From Saccharothrix sp. S26 (GTDB lineage: Bacteria > Actinomycetota > Actinomycetes > Mycobacteriales > Pseudonocardiaceae), in assembly GCF_021390395.1 (NCBI RefSeq), contig NZ_JAJUWT010000008.1, positions 248,001 to 312,000 of the forward strand: a stretch of 64,000 nt of DNA. The letters run 5' to 3'. Each line of letters starts with the position of its first letter. Position 1 is the first letter of the stretch. A program made the position numbers and the translations under genes. Positions 58,906-64,000 of the stretch are shown in pieces. The notes under the pieces are model-generated. The model did not search any database, had not been told where the DNA came from, and worked only from the letters and a program-made list of their open reading frames with translations.

Positions 58906-59050
58906 CGGAGGACACGTCGGTGATGTGTAGCCCGTTTGGTTGAAGTGTTCGTTGGGTGCGGTGCGGCGTGTCCCCTGCGATGCCTTTTTGCGGAGTTCAG
59001 GGGTGACGCGCTCATCGATGGCGGGCGCACTGAGCTTGTGCGGAGGAACG

Positions 59051-59314
59051 ATGGCGGCTTCGGGCAGGGGTCTCGACACGGGAACGGGCGTGGAGCCCGC
59101 TGCCGGTGGCGGGGGGTCGCTGTCGTTCATGCCGACGCGTGCGGCGGAGTTGTTGGCGGTGCGGGAGTCGTGGCTTCGCCGTAAGGCGGGTCGTCGTGAG
59201 GTTCCGTGCACGTTCGTCGGTAAGCATCTTCGGTTCTCGGTCGAGGACCTGTGCGCGATCGTGACCGGAGGGGCGCGTCCCTCTCGTGGTCGGCGGTCCC
59301 GGTCAAGACTGTAG
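59051..59314 (+). CDS. Excisionase-like HTH protein
   Basis: An 87-residue protein whose second half reads TRAAELLAVRESWLRRKAGRR, VPCTFVGKHLRFSVEDL. This is the small MerR/Xis-type winged helix usually found just upstream of actinobacterial integrases, where it directs excision. The ATG at 59051 has GGAGG four bases upstream; an alternative ATG at 59129 starts at the domain itself. The recombinase follows after 128 bases. Confidence 0.7.
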   Translation: MAASGRGLDTGTGVEPAAGGGGSLSFMPTRAAELLAVRESWLRRKAGRREVPCTFVGKHLRFSVEDLCAIVTGGARPSRGRRSRSRL

Positions 59315-59442
59315 CGATCGACGGACACTCGGCTTCGGACGGGCGTGGTGACCACATACGGGTTGCATCTGTCCTTTATGGAGCGTCCATGCCTGCTGCG
59401 TCCGCTGGGGAGCGGTTTCGTCGTCGACGAGGAGTGACGGGT

Positions 59443-60654
59443 ATGGCGTGGGTGGAGAAGCACGGTTCGGGTTTCCGGGTGCGGTACCGGTTGCCGGACG
59501 GGACGTTGGGGTCGGAGACCGGGTTCACCGAGCGGTCGGTGGCGGTCGGTCGGGCGAGGGACATCGAGTCGGATCAGCGTCGGGGGACGTTCGTGGATCC
59601 GTCGGTGGGCGGAATGCCGCTGGGGGAGGGTGCCGACCTGGGCGGACGCGCACGATGTGAGTGCGACAACTTGGGCGAAGTACGACTCGCACCTGCGCAA
59701 CCACGTGTTGCCGCGGTTCGGTGACGTGCCGTTGAAGGAGATCTCGCGGATCGCGGTGAAGGGGTGGGTCAAGACGCTGCGGCGGTCGTTGGCCGAGCGC
59801 ACCGTGGGCGATGTCGTAACGCTGTTGTCGATGTTGTTGGGTGAGGCGGTCGACGAGGGGTTGATCGGGGCGAACCCGTGTCGGCGGTTGCGGGTCAACA
59901 CCGGTGATCATGACGAGCGGCCTCATGCTTCGCCGTGGCAGGTGCGGGCCATGGCGCAGCGGTGTTCACCAGCGGACAGCGTGTTGGGGTCACGGCGGCG
60001 TACACAGGGCTGCGGTGGGGCGAGCTGGCCGGGCTGCGGTGGGGCCGGGTGGACCTGGCCCGCGGGGTCATCACGATCGACCCGGACAAGGGTGCCTTGC
60101 ACGAGGTGGGCGGCCGGTTGGAGCTGGGACCTCCGAAGTCGAAGGCGGGCGTCCGCACCGTGCATCTGCCGCCGTTCCTGGTCGACCTGCTCACCGAGCA
60201 CCGGACCGGCCGGATGCAGGAACACGTCTTCACTGGTCTGGACGGAGGGCTGCTGCGTCGGTCGAACTTCCGGCGGCGGGTCTGGTTGCCCCTAGTCAAC
60301 GGCGATTCGACCCGAGGGTGGGCGCCCGTCCACCCTGGTCTGCACCTCCATGACCTACGTCACACGCACAAGACATGGCTCATCGAGGACGGCGTGCCGG
60401 AGATCCTCCAGTACAAGCGCCTCGGGCATCGGATGGCCGGAGTCCGGGGCACCTACTCGCATGTGACCCAGGTCATGGTGGACGCGATGCTCGACAGGCT
60501 GCAGCGGCGGTGGGGACGTTCGCTGGTCGCTCCCAAGGGTTCGGGAGGGGTGACCACATACGGTGTCGACGATCACACCAAGATCGTTTGCTCCCAATTT
60601 GCTCCCACGACAGCAGAACAGCCCGCCGGTGAAGATCACCGACGGGCTGTCTGA
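59443..60654 (+). pseudogene. Tyrosine recombinase (integrase) with two frameshifts
   Basis: Three successive frames give one integrase: MAWVEKHGSGFRVRYRLPDG (arm-binding), then from about 59630 the core-binding domain (WAKYDSHLRNHVLPRFGDVPL), then from about 59960 the catalytic domain with TGLRWGELAGLRW (first Arg), HDLRHTHKTWLIEDG (H-x-x-R) and GTYSHVTQ (Tyr). The shifts compensate, so the third segment is in the first frame. All catalytic residues are present; only continuity is lost. It ends 15 bases before the attachment repeat. Confidence 0.85.
60618..60650 (+). terminator. Hairpin at the recombinase 3' end
   Basis: A 15-bp stem with one mismatch (60618-60632 with 60636-60650) and an AGA loop, overlapping the last codons of the recombinase. 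It separates that gene from the convergent tRNA-Val. Confidence 0.65.
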
Positions 60655-60668
60655 CCTGCATTTATAGA

Positions 60669-60743
<75 letters not shown>

Positions 60744-60744
60744 G

Positions 60745-60816
60745 AGGCGGAGACGGGAATCGAACCCGTGTACAGGGCTTTGCAGGCCCTTGCCTAAGCC
60801 ACTCGGCCACTCCGCC
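60745..60816 (-). tRNA. tRNA-Cys(GCA)
   Basis: A 72-base cloverleaf on the minus strand with acceptor GGCGGAG/CTCCGCC, anticodon GCA within CTGCAAA, T-loop TTCGAAT and a U discriminator typical of tRNA-Cys. One base separates it from tRNA-Val. Confidence 0.95.
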
Positions 60817-60874
60817 GTGATTCCTGAAGGCTAGCACCCAGGAGTCAGGCCTGAGCCCAAGGGGCCCTCTGCCG

Positions 60875-60947
60875 AGCGGATGACGAGACTCGAACTCGCG
60901 ACCCTCACCTTGGCAAGGTGATGCGCTACCAACTGCGCTACATCCGC
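60875..60947 (-). tRNA. tRNA-Gly(GCC)
   Basis: A 73-base cloverleaf on the minus strand with acceptor GCGGATG/CATCCGC, anticodon GCC within TTGCCAA, and T-loop TTCGAGT. It is the first gene of a Gly-Cys-Val tRNA cluster. Confidence 0.95.
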
Positions 60948-61091
60948 ATGCTCCGTGGATTTCGCGGAACCTTCCCTTTTGGGGCTTGTCGTTCCGGTCT
61001 TCCCCGGTGCGAGAGGAACTTTATTACATGCACCGCAGCGGGATCAAATCGGGGGTGGCTTGATCCCCTCGCAGGCCCGCTACCTGCGCTT

Positions 61092-61517
61092 TTACGTCAG
61101 ATCGTTGGAGATGAGGTGGGTCAGGGCCTCGTCGACGTCGACCCACAGGTGCTCGTTGCCGGGCACCACGACGTCGTAGGTCCGGTCGAGGAAGTCGGCC
61201 AGCTCCTGCGCCGAGGCCTCGAACATGGCGTGGCCGGACGGCGAGCTGAGTTCGATCACCACGACCTCGGGGTCGTCGGCGGCCGGGCGGATCCGGACGT
61301 CACCGTCACCCGCGTCGGCGATCAGGCCGTCGGCGAGGAGGTCGCGGGCGAACACCCACTCCACCCACCCGGCGCGGCCGGTGCGGAACGCGGCGACTAC
61401 CGCGTACGGGTCTTTCGTGTCATAGCGAAGCTCCACCTGCACCGGGACGGCCGGGGTCCGCGGCGCCAGCAGGTCGAAAACCGCTGTTGAGCGGAGTGTC
61501 ACGTGGTCATTGCGCAT
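61092..61517 (-). CDS. ssgB: SsgB-like sporulation/cell-division regulator
   Basis: A 141-residue protein of the SsgA-like family, specific to sporulating actinomycetes, where SsgB helps place FtsZ rings for sporulation septa. Diagnostic segments are LRYDTKDPYAV, WVEWVFARDLLADGL, VVVIELSSPSGHAMFEA and WVDVDEALTHLI, with normal family length. AGGG lies upstream of the ATG. The tRNA-Gly-Cys-Val cluster lies downstream in the same direction. Confidence 0.9.
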   Translation of the reverse strand: MRNDHVTLRSTAVFDLLAPRTPAVPVQVELRYDTKDPYAVVAAFRTGRAGWVEWVFARDLLADGLIADAGDGDVRIRPAADDPEVVVIELSSPSGHAMFEASAQELADFLDRTYDVVVPGNEHLWVDVDEALTHLISNDLT

Positions 61518-62291
61518 CGTCGTTACCCTCTTCTCCCTTCCCGGCCAATGGAACGACCGAGTTCTCTACATGTGACGTATATGTGGCGAGGAACGCTCGA
61601 CTTCAGATGGTTTATCACCCGATCGGGCCCATGCAACTCCACTGGGCGACCACCTCGATGCGTTCCGTGTCCACTGGGGTCAGGCTGCCCCCATCTTGCT
61701 GGGTTTGCCCTGACCCCGGTACCGGCTGTTGCGCGAATGTTGGACGCGCGGTCCTCGACCCCTGGCGCAACCCGGCGTGCGACCTCTCCCACGACGGCTT
61801 CGGCACCTGGCCGTGGACCGTGGTGCCACCACCGCGCGGTCGACGCGGCCCGCCGCGAGAACGCCCAGCGTAGACGAAGTGCGCCCTTGGCTGACGAGGT
61901 TTCCGAGCGCAACGTCACACCTGCTCGGGGTTGGGTTCCAGTGCTCGTCGTGGCGGGTGGTGTGCGTGTCCGATTCGACCCGTTGAACGGATTCCGCGCA
62001 CAAGCGGAGCAGGTGGAGCGCGCGCTGCGGAGTGCAACCTAGGGAAGTGGGTTGGGCCGTGATGCTGCGCGCGGACGCTGTGGTCGGGCCGGCGGAACCG
62101 GTACCGCGAACCTTGTGGCATTGGCCACATTCGACGTCACGGCGGATACTTCAGACGTGCGAATGTCGGCGTACTCCTCGGACGGCCGTCGGTGACAGCT
62201 TCGGGAAGTCGCTCCGAACTGGGCCGCGCGGCACCCGTGCAGGCGGCGACCGCACTGGTATCGGGCCAGGTAGGCCCCGTGTGGACCACCG
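61518..62291. other. Intergenic region without supported gene
   Basis: About 770 bases. Open frames occur but none has a convincing start or motif. It includes the ssgB promoter region; I found no clear boxes. Confidence 0.45.
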
Positions 62292-62738
62292 ATGAGTGAT
62301 GATGTGCGCATGAGCACAGAACAGCGCGAAGACACCGACAAGGGCTCCGGTTTCCGCCACCGGTTCCGGCGCAACCCCGCGCTGAACCTGACCTACCGCA
62401 TCGGTGTCGGCGTGGTCGGCGGCTTGGTGCTGGTCGCGGGCGTGCTGATGATCCCGTACCCGGGGCCGGGCTGGCTCGTCGTCTTCGCCGGCCTGGCGAT
62501 CCTCGCCACCGAGTTCGAGTGGGCGGGGCGCGTCCTGCGGTTCGCCAAGCGCTACTACGACGCCTGGGTCGCGTGGCTGAAGCGGCAGAACCTCTTGGTG
62601 AAGGGGCTCGTGCTGGCGGCCACCGGCCTCGTCGTCGTTGCGACGTGCTGGCTGCTCGGCGCGTTCGCGCTGGTCGGCGGCTGGTTCGGTCTGGAGTGGA
62701 GCTGGTTGGACAGCCCGATTTTTGGTTCCCGGGGATGA
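62292..62738 (+). CDS. PGPGW membrane protein (TIGR02611 family)
   Basis: A 148-residue integral membrane protein with the motif IPYPGPGWLVVFAGLAIL between two hydrophobic helices, then a cytosolic amphipathic stretch and two more helices. This is the diagnostic motif of a small actinobacterial family of unknown function. The start may be 62292 or 62310; neither has a good ribosome site. Confidence 0.85.
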   Translation: MSDDVRMSTEQREDTDKGSGFRHRFRRNPALNLTYRIGVGVVGGLVLVAGVLMIPYPGPGWLVVFAGLAILATEFEWAGRVLRFAKRYYDAWVAWLKRQNLLVKGLVLAATGLVVVATCWLLGAFALVGGWFGLEWSWLDSPIFGSRG

Positions 62739-62787
62739 TGTTGTAAGCTATGGCCACACCGCGAGAGCGGGAGTGAGAACCGAATAA

Positions 62788-62860
62788 GGGCGTTTAGCTC
62801 AGCGGGAGAGCGCTTCGTTCACACCGAAGAGGTCACTGGTTCGATCCCAGTATCGCCCAC
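62788..62860 (+). tRNA. tRNA-Val(CAC)
   Basis: A cloverleaf with anticodon stem CTTCG/CGAAG, loop TTCACAC (anticodon CAC) and T-loop TTCGATC. The acceptor is GGGCGTT against ATCGCCC, which leaves a U-U mismatch at the sixth pair. The 3' part resembles that of tRNA-Val(GAC), and recombinase debris lies directly downstream. Confidence 0.9.
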
Positions 62861-62880
62861 AGTATGTTTTTGCAGGTCAG

Positions 62881-62911
62881 CGGCTCGTAGACGATCTTCG
62901 TCTACGGGCCG
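62881..62911. terminator. Hairpin after tRNA-Val(CAC)
   Basis: A 14-bp stem with one G-T type mismatch (62881-62894 with 62898-62911) and a TCT loop. It corresponds in position to the hairpins beside the other attachment sites. Confidence 0.6.
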
Positions 62912-62976
62912 TTGATCGTTGCGGGGAGCAATTTGGGAGCGGATGATCTTGACCACCTCCGTATTTGCGAAGGTGG

Positions 62977-63100
62977 TCATGGGTTCCTGCTCCCCGGTTG
63001 CTCCCGGGTTTGCTCCCAGCGGTGGTGGAGTGCGGCGAGCATCGCGTCGATCATCGGCCGGGTGACGTGGGAGTAGACGCCCATGACGCCGTGTGGGGTG
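62977..63100 (-). pseudogene. Tyrosine recombinase, extreme C-terminal fragment
   Basis: The minus strand reads TPHGVMGVYSHVTRPMIDAML and HHRWEQTREQPGSRNP before a stop. It contains the catalytic tyrosine and resembles the end of the integrase at 59443-60654 (GTYSHVTQVMVDAMLDRLQRR). It points toward tRNA-Val(CAC). Upstream it is cut by the transposase remnant. Confidence 0.75.
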
Positions 63101-63131
63101 TCAAAAGTCGGCCGCATGCTCTGAACTGCGA

Positions 63132-64000
63132 TTATGCTGCTGCAGGTTCGTACTCGTTGATCAGGCCACCGAGGACTGGTCGACGGCGTATTGAGGCGTA
63201 GTCCGGCTCTGCGATCGGCCGGTCCGGTTGTGGTGGTGCGAGTTGGAGTGCTCGGTGTGGTCGGCGGTGGTTGTAGTGGGCCGCGTAGCGGTCGAGTACC
63301 GCTCGCAGGTGGTGTTCGTTGATGATGAGAAGTCGGTCGGTGGCTTCGCGTCGGACTGTGCCGACGAACCGTTCGGCGTGGGCGTTGGCTCGCGGACACC
63401 GTGGTGGGATCTTCACGACCTGGATGCCTGCGTCGGAGAGGACCGCGTCGAACGAGGGGTGAACTGGCCAGCCCGGTCGCGGATGAGGAACCGGAGGTCG
63501 TCTGCCCGGTCTCCGAGGTCCATGAGCAGGTTGCGGGCTTGTTACGTGGTCCACGGGCCGTTCGGGTTGGTGGTGGTGCCGAGGATGTGGACGTAGCGGG
63601 TGGCGACTTCCATTACGAAGAACACGTACACGCGTTTGAGGGTGACGACGCAGTCGACGTGGAAGAAGTCGCAGGCCAACATCCTCGTGGCCTGGGCGCG
63701 GAGGAACCGTCGCCATGACAGGTCGGTGTCACGCCGGGGTGCTGGCGGTATTCGCAGGCGCTTGAGCACGCGGCGAACCGTTGAGGCGGCTACCCGGTGG
63801 CCGAGCTTGAGCAGCTCGCCCTGGATCCTGCGGTAGCCCCAGCCGGTGTTCTCCCGAGCCATGCGTTCGATCAACGTCATGAAGGTGTCGTTGACCGGCG
63901 GTCGGCCGGTGCGGTTCGGGTGGGTCCACTTCCTCGCGACCAGGCGTCGATGCCAGCGCAGGATGGTTCCCGGTGTCACCAACCGGTGCTCCCACAGCCG
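63132..64000 (-). pseudogene. Integrase-core (rve) transposase, broken, runs off the window
   Basis: Reading leftward from the window end: [20 protein letters not shown], a HTH region with [19 protein letters not shown], and the rve core [41 protein letters not shown] stop interrupts at 63542-63544. The frame then continues LMDLGDRADDLRFLIRDRAG, and after a frameshift near 63460 IQVVKIPPRCPRANAHAERF to the natural end RPVLGGLINEYEPAAA. One nonsense and one frameshift make it inactive. TGTCAAAAGTCGG near 63100 may be its terminal repeat. Confidence 0.8.

Noticed and set aside
61503-62042. Open frame between ssgB and the PGPGW gene
   Set aside because: No ribosome site, unusual amino-acid mix (Trp/Cys/Arg/Pro) and no motif; best regarded as non-coding.

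Overview
The window is high-GC actinobacterial DNA. Shine-Dalgarno-led ATG/GTG starts, family-2 cellulose-binding modules, an SsgB-type sporulation regulator, GAF-ANTAR and LuxR-type (LAL) regulators and small families such as DUF5994 and RGCVC point to a filamentous soil actinomycete. The protein repertoire fits Pseudonocardiaceae (Saccharothrix/Lentzea/Actinosynnema type), which is an inference from content and not a measured placement.

1-20.4 kb is a plant-polysaccharide island. A ROK regulator (cut by the window start) is followed by GH42 beta-galactosidase, GH51 arabinofuranosidase, GH36 alpha-galactosidase, secreted GH9 and GH6 cellulases, GH26 mannanase, a second ROK regulator and an ABC sugar-uptake operon without its own ATPase. 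Two regulons are visible: a 21-bp operator fused to a -35/-10 promoter occurs upstream of GH42, GH36 and a broken GH29 gene, and CelR-like 14-bp palindromes precede GH9 and GH6. The island is also eroding: a GH29 gene has lost its catalytic core, a GH74 xyloglucanase survives as a fragment, and short leader ORFs look like scars of deleted genes.

20.4-37.5 kb is a stress and cell-surface island. It holds a GT4 glycosyltransferase, two DUF5994 operons each with a 51-codon overlapping partner, two membrane desaturases, a ribosome-associated HPF-like protein, two tandem GAF-ANTAR proteins, a BTAD-type regulator, a TPR regulator without a DNA-binding domain, and six secreted low-complexity proteins (beta-helix, two Gly-rich, two RTX-like, one Ala-rich). 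One RTX gene has a stop codon between its start and its signal peptide.

37.5-50.7 kb holds two large LAL regulators, alpha/beta hydrolases (one frameshifted), a DUF1345 membrane protein, a subtilase with PKD domains, and a degenerate stretch (43.4-44.9 kb) with IS3, NB-ARC/TPR and dispersed-repeat remnants.

50.9-64 kb is a recombination hotspot around tRNA genes. Fragments of an SMC-like ATPase and a helicase meet head to head beside an intact DEDDh exonuclease. A 45-bp perfect repeat of the tRNA-Val(GAC) 3' end (53332-53376 and 60669-60713) bounds a 7.3-kb integrated element with a decayed tyrosine recombinase, an excisionase-like protein and an IS3 element that is itself interrupted by an IS1182-like element with a 7-bp target duplication. 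A tRNA-Val/Cys/Gly cluster, ssgB and a PGPGW membrane protein follow. A second tRNA-Val(CAC) then carries another recombinase remnant cut by a further transposase pseudogene that runs off the window end.
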